This document shows positions 7,543 to 15,452 of a stretch of DNA of 22,333 nt, piece after piece. The translations under genes were made by a program, and so were the position numbers. The DNA lies in NCBI GenBank assembly GCA_027356675.1, contig DAHVXO010000373.1:1-22333 (forward strand), in the 5' to 3' direction. Under the pieces are notes generated by a model, which saw only the letters and a program-made list of their open reading frames with translations, ran no database searches and was not told where the DNA came from. Origin of the DNA: Symbiobacteriaceae bacterium. Its GTDB lineage: Bacteria; Bacillota_E; Symbiobacteriia; Symbiobacteriales; Symbiobacteriaceae. Position 1 is the first letter of the stretch. Each line of letters begins with the position of its first letter.

Positions 7543-8475
7543 TCAGATTCCCACGTCAGTCAGCAACCCCCGCAACTTCGCCGCCGATGCCTGGAGCAGC
7601 CCTCGCTCCTCCTCGGACAGCGGGATCACGATGACCTCCTCCACCCCCGACCGGCCGATCACCGCCGGGAGGCCCAGGTAAACCCCGTACTCCTGCGCAA
7701 ACACCGAGACCGGCAAGACCGAATGCTGATCCCGCAAGATGGCGTCGCAGATGCGGGCGAGCGCCAGCGCAATCGCATAGTATGTAGCGCCCTTTTTGGC
7801 AATGATCTGCCCCGCCGCCCCTCGGGTCGCTTCATAAATGACACGCTTGTCCTCTTCCGTCAGGTGCCAGCGGCTCCCAGGCGGGGTGTCCCCCGGCCCC
7901 ACCCCCGCGACGTTCAGCCCGCTCCAGACCGGCACCTCCGAATCGCCATGCTCGCCAACGATCACCCCGTGCACGCTGCGCGGATCGACCCCCAGTCGCT
8001 CCCCCACCAGGTAGCGAAAGCGGGAACTATCCAGCAAGGTCCCCGAACCGATCACCCGGTGGGCCGGCCAACCCGACCGCTTGAGTGCGACCTGGGAGAG
8101 CACGTCGACCGGGTTCGCCGCCACCAGCAGGATGCCTTTTCGACAGTGGGTCACCACCTGCTCGACGATGGGCCCAAAGATGCTGATGTTGCGCTGGAGC
8201 AGGTCTGTGCGGCTCTCCCCCGGCCGTTGGGCAGCCCCCGCCGTGATCACCACGATATCGGCCCCGGCGCAGTCAGCATAGTCGCCCACTTTGATCTTCA
8301 TCGGGTGGGCCAGCATCAGCCCGTGATTGAGGTCCAGGACATCCCCCTCCGCTTTGTCCCGGTTCACGTCGATGATGACCAGCTCGTGGGCCAGCCCCAT
8401 CAGCAGCACTGTGTACGCAAACGTGGATCCCACCACACCGCTACCAATCAAAACGATCTTGGACGTCTGTTTCAC
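7543..8475 (-). CDS. ldh: L-lactate dehydrogenase
   Basis: It interconverts pyruvate and L-lactate with NADH/NAD in the cytoplasm. Residues 7-18 form the Rossmann loop (IVLIGSGVVGST), with D36 for NAD binding. Q83 in AAQRPGESR is the residue that marks lactate rather than malate specificity (malate dehydrogenases have Arg). D149, R152 and H176 (VGEHGDS) are the catalytic and substrate-binding residues. The product is 310 residues, a usual length. The GTG at 8475 is preferred because AAGG lies just upstream and the protein then starts KQTSKIVLIG. The frame is open further upstream but that part shows no LDH sequence. It is divergent from pulA across a 373-base gap, and both suit fermentation of starch-derived sugar. 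Confidence 0.95.
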   Translation of the reverse strand: MKQTSKIVLIGSGVVGSTFAYTVLLMGLAHELVIIDVNRDKAEGDVLDLNHGLMLAHPMKIKVGDYADCAGADIVVITAGAAQRPGESRTDLLQRNISIFGPIVEQVVTHCRKGILLVAANPVDVLSQVALKRSGWPAHRVIGSGTLLDSSRFRYLVGERLGVDPRSVHGVIVGEHGDSEVPVWSGLNVAGVGPGDTPPGSRWHLTEEDKRVIYEATRGAAGQIIAKKGATYYAIALALARICDAILRDQHSVLPVSVFAQEYGVYLGLPAVIGRSGVEEVIVIPLSEEERGLLQASAAKLRGLLTDVGI

Positions 8476-8848
8476 CCCGCCTTCCCGACAGTCCCCACCA
8501 AAGTATGGACATTCCGCGAGCCACCTGATGCACCTGCAGGAGTCTCCCCTGCTGGGAACAATTTTTCGGCGACGTGCGCCAACGGTTGGGCGAACCGTAT
8601 GTGTCATGGCAATGGCACAAATCCTGGAACTGGGAGAGACTATATGCGGAAAGCCTCGCCGAACGACAAGGACGGAAAGGCCATGGTCTCTGGTCGAAGG
8701 CGAGGAGGCTTTCGCCACCAGCGTGGCCAATATCTCAACGGCGCCGAAGATTCGCCAGCAATGGTACCCGTCCGCCAACATGGCCGTACCGGTCGGCGGT
8801 GGAAAGGCGGCCAAGGAGGTCTTGATTATACTGTCTGAGGATGCGGAT
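8476..8848 (+). other. 373-base gap with coding-like traces
   Basis: This lies between the divergent ldh and pulA genes and must hold both promoters, though none is obvious. On the plus strand one frame (from GTG 8574) gives a Trp-rich stretch, YVSWQWHKSWNWERLYAES, to about 8690. Another frame, continuous with pulA from about 8690, gives AFATSVANISTAP and NMAVPVGGGKAAKEVLIIL with GC-rich third positions. This could be a frameshifted relic, an upstream extension of pulA, or chance. No ribosome site clearly supports a start. Confidence 0.35.
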
Positions 8849-10786
8849 ATGACGACCGATTATACCCTGGAGCACGACAACTTTATGAAGGCGCCGTTGC
8901 TGAAGCGCGGGGTTTTGGATGACCCGGCCTTCGTATACACGGGCAGCGACCTGGGCGCCACATACAGCCCCGCGGGCACGCGGTTCCGGCTCTGGGCACC
9001 CACGGCGGCTGGGATCGCTGCGATGCTCTACGACGGCCCTGAGGGCGGGTTGGGCAAGGCTTACCCCCTCACCCGAGGCCAGGGCGGCACCTGGGCCGCC
9101 GAGGTCCCCGGAGACCTGAAGGGCCAGTATTACACCTACCGGCTCAGCACCGGCTCCGCCACCATGGAAGTGATGGACCCCTACGCCATGGGCGCCGGGG
9201 TGAACGGCGACCGCGCCTTGATTGTGGACCTGCGGGAGACCGACCCTGCGGGCTGGCAGGCGCAGGCCCGTCCGTCGCTCAAACAACCAACGGACGCGAT
9301 TCTCTACGAGATCCACGTGCGGGATCTCTCGACCAACCCGAACTCGGGCATCCAGAACCAGGGGAAGTTCCTGGGCTTCACCGAAACCGGCACAACTGGC
9401 CCGGGCGGAGTAAAGACCGGGCTGGACCATCTGAAGGAACTCGGCATCACGCATGTCCACCTCCTGCCCTCTTTTGACTTCGCCTCGGTGGACGAGCAGC
9501 GTTCCGACCAGTTCAACTGGGGTTACGACCCGAAAAACTTCAACGTGCCGGAGGGTTCCTACGCCACGGATCCCAACGGTACCGCCCGAATTCGGGAGTT
9601 CAAGCAGTTGGTCCAGGCGCTGCACCAGGCGGGCATCCGCGTGGTGATGGACGTGGTGTACAACCATACCTTCGAGGGCGCCGCGCCCTTCGAACTGATC
9701 GCTCCCTTCTACTACTACCGCTGGGATCCATCCGGCAAACCGGCCAACGGCTCCGGGACCGGCAACGAGACCGCCTCCGAGCGGCCGATGATGCGCAAGT
9801 ATATCATCGACTCCGTCCTGTACTGGGCGCGGGAGTATCAGGTGGATGGCTTCCGCTTCGACCTGATGGCCTTGCACGACAAGGAGACCATGAGACAGGT
9901 GCGGGATGCCCTGGATGGCGTCGACCCGAGCATCCTCATCTACGGAGAGCCGTGGACGGGCGGCACCAGCCCCCTCGATAGCGCACTGCGGATGAACAAG
10001 GGCGCCCAGAAGGGCATGCGGATTGCGGTCTTCAACGACCAGTTCCGAAACGCCATCAAGGGCGACAGCGACGGCGTGACCCGGGGCTTCGCCACCGGCG
10101 CCGGGATGCAGCAGACCAACATCCAGCGGGGCGTCGTCGGTGCCATCGACTACGACAACTGGCTCTTCGACTTTGCCCAGGAACCGGGGGAATCCATCAA
10201 CTACGTCTCGTCCCACGACAATCTGACGCTCTGGGACAAGATCGGCAACAGCAACCGGGACGACAGTGAGAGCGACCGAATCAAGATGGACCTCTTGTCG
10301 CAGGCGATCATCTTTACCAGCCAGGGCATTCCGTTCATGCAGGGCGGTGAGGAGCTGCTCCGGAGCAAGGGCATGAACCACAACTCCTACAACGCTCCCG
10401 ATTCGGTCAACCAGCTGGATTGGAGCCGCAAGTCCAAGTACGAGCAGGCGTTCAAGTACTACAAGGGTTTGATCGAGCTGCGCAAGGCCCACCCGGCCTT
10501 CCGGCTGGCGACCGCCGAAGCGGTCAAGCGCCACCTGGTCTTCCTGGAGCACATGCCGGGGGAGAGCGTGGGATTCTGGCTGAAGGAGAGCGCAGGCGGC
10601 GACGCGTGGCGGAACATCGTGGTCATCTACAACCCCCACAAGGAAGCGGTTGCGGTGGATCTGCCCGGGTCGGGCGCCTGGTCCGTGGCCGCCAGCGGCT
10701 TGGACATCGGGACAGCTGCTTCGGGCGCGATCACCGACAGTGTCAAGGTGCCGCCTATCTCCATGGTCGTGCTTTACCAACAGTAG
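8849..10786 (+). CDS. pulA: Type I pullulanase (debranching enzyme, GH13)
   Basis: It hydrolyses alpha-1,6 branch points in pullulan, starch or glycogen. About residues 30-125 are a CBM48-like domain (TYSPAGTRFRLWAPTA), followed by the GH13 barrel. The signature FNWGYDPKNFNVPEGSY is typical of type I pullulanases. GH13 motifs: VVMDVVYNHT (region I); DGFRFDLM with nucleophile D338; ILIYGEPW with acid E367; VSSHDN with D457. The product is 645 residues from the ATG at 8849, which has TGAGG 8 bases upstream. No signal peptide is present, so it is probably cytoplasmic, acting on imported dextrins or storage glycogen. It ends with a strong terminator (10802-10832) and is not co-transcribed with nfeD by that criterion. 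Confidence 0.93.
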   Translation: MTTDYTLEHDNFMKAPLLKRGVLDDPAFVYTGSDLGATYSPAGTRFRLWAPTAAGIAAMLYDGPEGGLGKAYPLTRGQGGTWAAEVPGDLKGQYYTYRLSTGSATMEVMDPYAMGAGVNGDRALIVDLRETDPAGWQAQARPSLKQPTDAILYEIHVRDLSTNPNSGIQNQGKFLGFTETGTTGPGGVKTGLDHLKELGITHVHLLPSFDFASVDEQRSDQFNWGYDPKNFNVPEGSYATDPNGTARIREFKQLVQALHQAGIRVVMDVVYNHTFEGAAPFELIAPFYYYRWDPSGKPANGSGTGNETASERPMMRKYIIDSVLYWAREYQVDGFRFDLMALHDKETMRQVRDALDGVDPSILIYGEPWTGGTSPLDSALRMNKGAQKGMRIAVFNDQFRNAIKGDSDGVTRGFATGAGMQQTNIQRGVVGAIDYDNWLFDFAQEPGESINYVSSHDNLTLWDKIGNSNRDDSESDRIKMDLLSQAIIFTSQGIPFMQGGEELLRSKGMNHNSYNAPDSVNQLDWSRKSKYEQAFKYYKGLIELRKAHPAFRLATAEAVKRHLVFLEHMPGESVGFWLKESAGGDAWRNIVVIYNPHKEAVAVDLPGSGAWSVAASGLDIGTAASGAITDSVKVPPISMVVLYQQ

Positions 10787-10801
10787 CTGGGGGTGACGTT
10801 T

Positions 10802-10832
10802 CATCCGCCGTCGTGGGACGGCGGATGTTTTG
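10802..10832 (+). terminator. Strong terminator of pulA
   Basis: A perfect 11-bp stem, CATCCGCCGTC/GACGGCGGATG (10802-10812 and 10817-10827), with a 4-base loop is followed by TTTTGT. It lies 15 bases after the pulA stop. Confidence 0.93.
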
Positions 10833-10966
10833 TCGTTATATGTCGAACGATTATATGGTCTTGTGGGTTTTGGTCGAAGGTAGAACCAGGTCGGTGTCTA
10901 ATCCACTCATGTATAGTGCGTAACTCCTCCCACCTGGCTGCAACGGGCAACAAGGAGGGCCCAGCC

Positions 10967-11584
10967 ATGACCACGCTGTTTCTGGTGACCTTTTTCGTCG
11001 GTTTCGGTCTCACGGTCGTTTCAGCGCTGCTTGGTGCGGTAGACGCCGGGGTCGGACACGGCCACGGCGGAGACTTCGGACACGGGGGAGACTTCGGACA
11101 CGGGGGGGCCGGGCATGCCAGCGCCCACGGGCAGGGTGGCTCAGACGTCTCCTACAACACCGGTTCCGTTTCTGCAGTCAATTTTCAAACCATCGTGGCC
11201 TTTTTCATGGGCTTCGGAGGCGTCGGGTACCTGGCGACCCGGTTTGGGCTTCTGTTCGACCTGATCGCTTTCCCGCTGGCCGTCATCGGCGGCGTGGGCG
11301 TCGCGACCCTCATCTTCCGGTTCATGCGCTTCCTCAAGCGCGGCGAGCTCCCCATGGCCACCACGTCCTATGTGGGCCTGGTGGGCACGCTGACCCTCGG
11401 CATCCGCCAGGGTGGTACCGGCGAGATGGTCTACACCCAGCACGGTTCCCGTAAGGTGACCGCCGCCCGCAGCGAGTCGGGCGCCCCGATTCCAAATGGC
11501 GAAGAGGTGGTCGTGCTGCGCTACGAACAGGGCATCGTTTACGTCCAACCTTGGCGAGAGTTCAAGGATCAAGAGCACCTGTAA
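10967..11584 (+). CDS. NfeD-family membrane protein with His-rich loop
   Basis: A 205-residue partner protein of flotillin, of the short NfeD (YuaF-like) type. The layout is one membrane helix (about 4-25), a Gly/His-rich loop (28-58), two membrane helices (about 70-120) and a C-terminal beta-rich OB-fold (about 130-200) beginning SYVGLVGTLTLGI. The loop contains six histidines (31, 33, 39, 45, 50, 54) in GHGGDF repeats and arose at least partly by an 18-bp tandem duplication. The ATG at 10967 has GGAGG 8 bases upstream. A TATAGT at 10912-10917 may be a -10, but its -35 is poor. The flotillin gene starts 12 bases after the stop, so the two form an operon as in many Bacillota. The His-rich loop is not a usual NfeD feature in my knowledge; metal binding is an inference. 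Confidence 0.87.
   Translation: MTTLFLVTFFVGFGLTVVSALLGAVDAGVGHGHGGDFGHGGDFGHGGAGHASAHGQGGSDVSYNTGSVSAVNFQTIVAFFMGFGGVGYLATRFGLLFDLIAFPLAVIGGVGVATLIFRFMRFLKRGELPMATTSYVGLVGTLTLGIRQGGTGEMVYTQHGSRKVTAARSESGAPIPNGEEVVVLRYEQGIVYVQPWREFKDQEHL
11069..11104 (+). repeat. 18-bp perfect tandem duplication inside nfeD
   Basis: GGAGACTTCGGACACGGG occurs at 11069-11086 and again at 11087-11104 without change. It encodes six residues per unit (GDFGHG) and lengthens the His-rich loop in frame. Confidence 0.95.
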
Positions 11585-11596
11585 GGAGGTTATCGG

Positions 11597-13060
11597 ATGA
11601 TCGAATGGTACATCATGGCGGGGCTCATCGTACTGGGCGTCCTGGTGTTGCTGGGCATCGTGGCGTCCATGTATCGGAAGGTTCCGCCAAACAAGGCCCT
11701 GATCGTCTATGGCTTTGGCGGTCCGCGCGTCTCCAAGGGCGGCGGTCTGGTGGTGTGGCCCCTGATCCAATCGTCCCAGGAGCTCTCCCTCGAGCTCATG
11801 TCTTTCGATGTAGTCCCAGCCCAAAACTTTTACACGCTCCAGGGCGTCGCCGTCACCGTCGAGGCGGTCGCCCAGATCAAGGTAAAATCGGACGTCGAGT
11901 CGATCCTCACGGCAGCCGAGCAGTTCCTCTCCAAGACCATCCAGGAGCGGCACGAGGTGCTGCGGCTGGTCATGGAGGGCCACCTGCGTGGCATCATCGG
12001 CCAGTTGACGGTCGAGCAGATCGTCAAGGAGCCGGAGATGGTGGCCGACCGCATGCGGGGCAACGTCGCCGGCGATATCTCGAAGATGGGCCTGGAGGTC
12101 ATCTCCTTCACGGTCAAGGAGATCAAGGACCAGAACCAGTACATCGACAACATGGGTCGCCCGGACATCGCCCGGATCCAAATGGCCGCCAACATCGCGG
12201 CGGCCGAGGCCCAGCGCGATACCGAGATCAGGAAGGCCCAGGCTGCGCGGGAAGCCGCAGTGGCCAAGGCCCTGGCCGATCAGGAGACCATTCTGGCCCA
12301 GACGAATAGTGCGGCCAAACAGGCCGAGGCGCAGCGGGACCTTTCGCTCAAGAAGGCCGCCTTCGACGCTGAGACCAAGAAGGCCCAAGCCCAGGCCGAC
12401 AAGGCGTATGACATCCAGGCCAATGTGATGCAGCAGCAGGTCATCACCGAGCAGGTAAAGGTGCAGCAGGTCGAGCGCATGGAGCAGGTGAAGGTCCAGG
12501 AGGCTGAAATCCTGCGGCGCGAGAAGGAATTGATCGCCACCGTGCTCAAGCCGGCTGAGATCGAGAAGCAGCGGGTGGAGACTCTCGCCGAAGCGCAGCG
12601 CCGCAAGGTCGAGATCGAAGCCTTGGGTCAGGCGGGGGCCGCGCGGGCTGCCGGTCAGGCTGACGCCGACGTCAAGAGGCTCCAGGGCAACGCCGAGGCT
12701 GAAGTCGTACGGGTCAAAGGTACCGCCGAGGCCGAGATCGTACTGGCCAAGGGCAAGGCGGAGGCCGAGGCGATGCAGGTCAAGGCTGACGCCTACAACA
12801 ACTACGGCCAGGCCGCCATTCTAGACAAGATGCTCCCGGCCCTGCCTGAGCTGATGCGGGCCGCCGCCGAGCCGCTCGCGAAGATCGACAAGGTCACGAT
12901 CATTTCCAATGGGGATGGCGAGGTCGGCATCAACAAGTACATGGGCGATATCGCCAAGCTGGTCGCCACGGCGCCGGCCCTCATGGAGAGCCTGACTGGG
13001 CTGTCGGTGAAGGACCTCCTGTCCCACATTCCCGGCCTTGAGAAGAAGGTCAAGGAGTAG
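11597..13060 (+). CDS. Flotillin (SPFH/Band 7 membrane-scaffold protein)
   Basis: A 487-residue membrane scaffold of the flotillin (YuaG/FloT-like) family, thought to organise lipid microdomains and modulate membrane fluidity. An N-terminal hydrophobic segment (about 5-26) is followed by an SPFH domain (about 30-190, from KVPPNKALIVYG through KEIKDQNQYIDNMGRPD). A long Ala/Glu/Lys-rich coiled-coil follows (about 190-400) with the EA-repeat signature (AAAEAQRDTEIRKAQ, AEAEIVLAKGKAEAEA). The C-terminal region is about 80 residues. The ATG at 11597 has AAGGAGG 7 bases upstream. It is translated right after nfeD in the same operon and ends at a strong terminator. Confidence 0.94.
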   Translation: MIEWYIMAGLIVLGVLVLLGIVASMYRKVPPNKALIVYGFGGPRVSKGGGLVVWPLIQSSQELSLELMSFDVVPAQNFYTLQGVAVTVEAVAQIKVKSDVESILTAAEQFLSKTIQERHEVLRLVMEGHLRGIIGQLTVEQIVKEPEMVADRMRGNVAGDISKMGLEVISFTVKEIKDQNQYIDNMGRPDIARIQMAANIAAAEAQRDTEIRKAQAAREAAVAKALADQETILAQTNSAAKQAEAQRDLSLKKAAFDAETKKAQAQADKAYDIQANVMQQQVITEQVKVQQVERMEQVKVQEAEILRREKELIATVLKPAEIEKQRVETLAEAQRRKVEIEALGQAGAARAAGQADADVKRLQGNAEAEVVRVKGTAEAEIVLAKGKAEAEAMQVKADAYNNYGQAAILDKMLPALPELMRAAAEPLAKIDKVTIISNGDGEVGINKYMGDIAKLVATAPALMESLTGLSVKDLLSHIPGLEKKVKE

Positions 13061-13071
13061 CATTCTGCTGA

Positions 13072-13102
13072 AAATGCCCCACCCGTACCGGGTGGGGCAT
13101 TT
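13072..13102 (+). terminator. Bidirectional terminator between flotillin and argD
   Basis: A perfect 13-bp stem (13072-13084 with 13090-13102, core ATGCCCCACCC) has a 5-base loop. Both sides end in A/T runs, so it can stop the flotillin operon on the plus strand and argBD transcripts on the minus strand. Confidence 0.9.
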
Positions 13103-13116
13103 CGCATACATTTTTC

Positions 13117-13209
13117 GCCGCAGATGACGCCGATGCGGAGCCCGGTCACTGCTGTGACTCGTGGCGCTCCGTGGCACCGACTGGACTCCAAATCCGCGTC
13201 ATCCGCGGC
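13117..13209. repeat. Inverted repeat between flotillin and argD
   Basis: The 18-base arms GCCGCAGATGACGCCGAT (13117-13134) and ATCCGCGTCATCCGCGGC (13192-13209) are complementary at 16 of 18 positions. A smaller perfect hairpin GTCAC-TGCT-GTGAC (13145-13158) sits inside. The repeat lies between convergent genes, beyond the terminator, and resembles the dispersed palindromic repeats found in intergenic regions of many bacterial genomes. No copy was noticed elsewhere in this window. Confidence 0.6.
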
Positions 13210-13228
13210 AGGTCCGGATCTTGAGACC

Positions 13229-14425
13229 CTACGCGAGAGAGGCCAGAGCCTGATCGACGATCCCGATCGCCTTGTCAATGTCGTTGCGGCTGACCACGAA
13301 TGGCGGGAGAAACCGGAGCACGCTGCCCGCCGTCACGTTGGCCAGCAGACCCAATTCATGGCACTTGTTCAGGACCGGCGCACCGGGCACTGCCAGTTCG
13401 ATGCCCACCATGAGGCCCGTGCCCCGCACATCCGTAACCAGAGCCGGATACTTGGCCTTGAGGGCCAACAGCCCATCCTTCAGGTACGCCCCCATCGCCT
13501 TGGCGTGCTCCACCAGACCGGCGTCCACTACCGTCCGGATGGTCGCAACCGCTGCCGCGCAAACCACCGGGTTCGCCCCAAAGGTCGTGCCGTGGTCGCC
13601 GGGTTGGAACCCTGATGCCGCATCGGGCGTGGCGCAGATGGCACCCAGCGGCAGCCCGCCCGCCAGCCCTTTGGCGAGGGTGACGATGTCCGGCTTGACC
13701 CCATAACCCTGGTAAGCGAAGAAGGTGCCGGTCCGGCCGAGGCCGCACTGGATCTCGTCGAAGATCAGCAGCGCCCCCTTCTGGCTGCAGATCCGCCGGG
13801 CCTCTTCCAGGTAGGCCTGGCTCACAGGGTGGATCCCGCCCTCGCCCTGGATTGGCTCCAGGATGACGGCCGCAGTCTCATCATCCACCAGTTGCCGCAG
13901 CGCCTCGCTATCGCCAAACTCGGCGTAGACGAAGCCGACAGGCATGGGGCCGAAGCCCTCCTGAATCTCAGGCTTGGCTGTGGCGGCGAGGGCGGCCAGC
14001 GTCCGCCCGTGGAAGCTGTGCGTCGCCGAGATGATCTTGATCTTCTGCTTGTGGCCCTTGCGCCACTGGTACTTACGGGCGAGCTTGAAGGCGCCCTCGT
14101 TGGCCTCAGCGCCACTGTTGCAGAGGAAGACCTTGCCGAGGCCGCCGTTCTCCACCAGCAATTGCGCCAGTTCGGCACCGGGCTCGGTATAGTACAGGTT
14201 GGACGTGTGGATCAGCCGCGACGCCTGGTATGTAATCGCCTCCACCACCGCCGGATGGCAGTGGCCCAGCAGACTCACGGCGATGCCACCGAGAAAATCG
14301 AGGTATTCCTTGCCGTCGAGGTCCCAGGCCTTGACACCCTGCCCTTTGACCAGGGCGATGGGGTAGCGGCCGTACGTGGTCATCACATAAGCGTTTGTCT
14401 GGTTCATCAAATCCTGGCTCGTCAC
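13229..14425 (-). CDS. argD: Acetylornithine aminotransferase
   Basis: A PLP-dependent class III aminotransferase converting N-acetylglutamate semialdehyde to N-acetylornithine. It has 398 residues, normal length. Visible motifs: FLGGIAVSLLGHCHP near the N-terminus, CNSGAEANEGAFKLAR (cofactor phosphate), IFDEIQCGLGRTG (Asp to the pyridine ring) and TLAKGLAGGLPLGA with the Schiff-base Lys at 252. The GTG at 14425 is chosen because GGGGAG lies 6 bases upstream; a GTG at 14440 is in frame but lacks a site. It follows argB by 15 bases, so argB-argD is one operon under the argB ARG-box promoter. Enzymes of this family often also act as succinyldiaminopimelate aminotransferase, which is possible here. 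Confidence 0.96.
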   Translation of the reverse strand: MTSQDLMNQTNAYVMTTYGRYPIALVKGQGVKAWDLDGKEYLDFLGGIAVSLLGHCHPAVVEAITYQASRLIHTSNLYYTEPGAELAQLLVENGGLGKVFLCNSGAEANEGAFKLARKYQWRKGHKQKIKIISATHSFHGRTLAALAATAKPEIQEGFGPMPVGFVYAEFGDSEALRQLVDDETAAVILEPIQGEGGIHPVSQAYLEEARRICSQKGALLIFDEIQCGLGRTGTFFAYQGYGVKPDIVTLAKGLAGGLPLGAICATPDAASGFQPGDHGTTFGANPVVCAAAVATIRTVVDAGLVEHAKAMGAYLKDGLLALKAKYPALVTDVRGTGLMVGIELAVPGAPVLNKCHELGLLANVTAGSVLRFLPPFVVSRNDIDKAIGIVDQALASLA

Positions 14426-14440
14426 CCTGCACTCCCCCAC

Positions 14441-15322
14441 TTATTTGATGACCATGGTGCCAACGCCCCGGTCCGTAAAGATCTCCAGGAGCAGGCTGTG
14501 CGTCACCCGGCCATCGATGATGTGCACCCGATTCACACCGGCTTCCAGGGCAGTGAGGCAGCACTCCAGCTTCGGAATCATGCCGCCCTCCAGGGTACCC
14601 TTGGCCATCCAGTTCTGAATCTCCTCGGCGGTCACGCGGGTCAGCAGGCTGGCGGGGTCGCTACGATCGGCCCGGACCCCCTCGACGTCGGTCAGCAGCA
14701 CCAGCTTCTCCGCTCGCAAAGCGGACGCTACCTCGCCGGCCACCGTATCTGCGTTGATGTTATACGACTCGCCCCCCGGCCCGACCCCGATGGGGGAGAT
14801 CACCGGCACGAAGCCCGCCTCCGTCAGTGACTTGAGCACGCCGACGTCGATGGAAACCACATCGCCGACGAACCCGAGGTCGACCGACTCACCCGTCTTC
14901 ATCGAACGGTGTTGGTGGCGGGTCGCCTTGATGAGACCACCATCGTGCCCGGAGAGTCCCACGGCCTTGATACCGTGGCGCCCCAGGTGGGTCACGATCT
15001 CCCGGTTGGTCTTGCCCACCAGGACCATCTGTGCGACCTCCATGGTGGCCGAGTCCGTGACCCGGAGCCCATCGACAAAGGCGGACTCGATGCCCAGCCG
15101 CTTGGACATAGCCGAGACCTCCGGGCCACCGCCGTGGATGACGATCGGATTCATGCCCACGTACTTCATAAGGGCGATGTCCTGCATAACCGCATCCTTG
15201 AGATCGGCTGCGGCCATGGCTGCCCCGCCATACTTGATGACGACAGTCTTGCCAAAGAATCGTCGGATATAGGGCAAGGCCTCCGCCAGTACTGCCGCCT
15301 TGTCGATCACGGTCTGATTCAA
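14441..15322 (-). CDS. argB: Acetylglutamate kinase
   Basis: It phosphorylates N-acetylglutamate, the second step of the acetylated arginine route. Motifs include VIKYGGAAM (ATP phosphate loop, Lys30), the glycine-rich VIHGGGPEVS, and ending ITDR-like segment IFTDRGVGTMV. The extended N-terminus before the kinase core (about 25 residues including ALPYIRRF) is the form seen in hexameric, arginine-inhibited kinases rather than the short E. coli type, so feedback inhibition is likely. The TTG at 15322 is chosen: AGGAGG lies 10 bases upstream. The in-frame GTG at 15331 is only one base from that site. The gene is first in the argB-argD operon. Confidence 0.96.
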   Translation of the reverse strand: MNQTVIDKAAVLAEALPYIRRFFGKTVVIKYGGAAMAAADLKDAVMQDIALMKYVGMNPIVIHGGGPEVSAMSKRLGIESAFVDGLRVTDSATMEVAQMVLVGKTNREIVTHLGRHGIKAVGLSGHDGGLIKATRHQHRSMKTGESVDLGFVGDVVSIDVGVLKSLTEAGFVPVISPIGVGPGGESYNINADTVAGEVASALRAEKLVLLTDVEGVRADRSDPASLLTRVTAEEIQNWMAKGTLEGGMIPKLECCLTALEAGVNRVHIIDGRVTHSLLLEIFTDRGVGTMVIK

Positions 15323-15351
15323 TGCGGTCACGCCTCCTGACTCAGAGTATA

Positions 15352-15386
15352 TGCATAAGCATAACCCAATATGTATATTTATGCAA
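15352..15386 (-). promoter_or_regulatory. ARG-box pair over the argBD promoter
   Basis: Boxes TGCATAAGCATAAC (15352-15365) and TGTATATTTATGCA (15372-15385) have centres 20 bp apart. They cover a minus-strand -35 TTGCAT (15381-15386) and -10 TATGCT (15358-15363) with a 17-bp spacer, about 35 bp before the argB start. Confidence 0.87.
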
Positions 15387-15397
15387 TCCTCACCGGC

Positions 15398-15428
15398 ATA
15401 AAAGAAAGACCCGGCACCATGCCGGGTC
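15398..15428 (-). terminator. Terminator of the CoA-disulfide reductase gene
   Basis: A perfect 9-bp stem GACCCGGCA/TGCCGGGTC (15408-15416 and 15420-15428) with a 3-base loop is followed on the minus strand by TTTCTTTTAT. It insulates argB from the upstream gene. Confidence 0.9.
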
Positions 15429-15452
15429 CATACGATTCAACGGAAACGCTCA

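Noticed and set aside
8735..10804. A 689-codon open frame on the minus strand opposite pulA
   Set aside because: It is the antisense shadow of a clear GH13 pullulanase; high GC removes stops in this frame, and the translation shows no domain.
10883..10922. An extracytoplasmic-function (SigW-like) promoter for nfeD-flotillin, as in Bacillus
   Set aside because: GAACC at 10883 and CGTA at 10919 are about 31 bases apart, far more than the usual 16-17, so the match fails.
11069..11104. Tandem repeat as a CRISPR-like or mobile-element repeat
   Set aside because: Only two adjacent copies without spacers, in frame inside nfeD; a coding duplication explains it.
11141..12388. A 415-codon open frame on the minus strand across nfeD and flotillin
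   Set aside because: It crosses two well-supported plus-strand genes and shows no protein motif.
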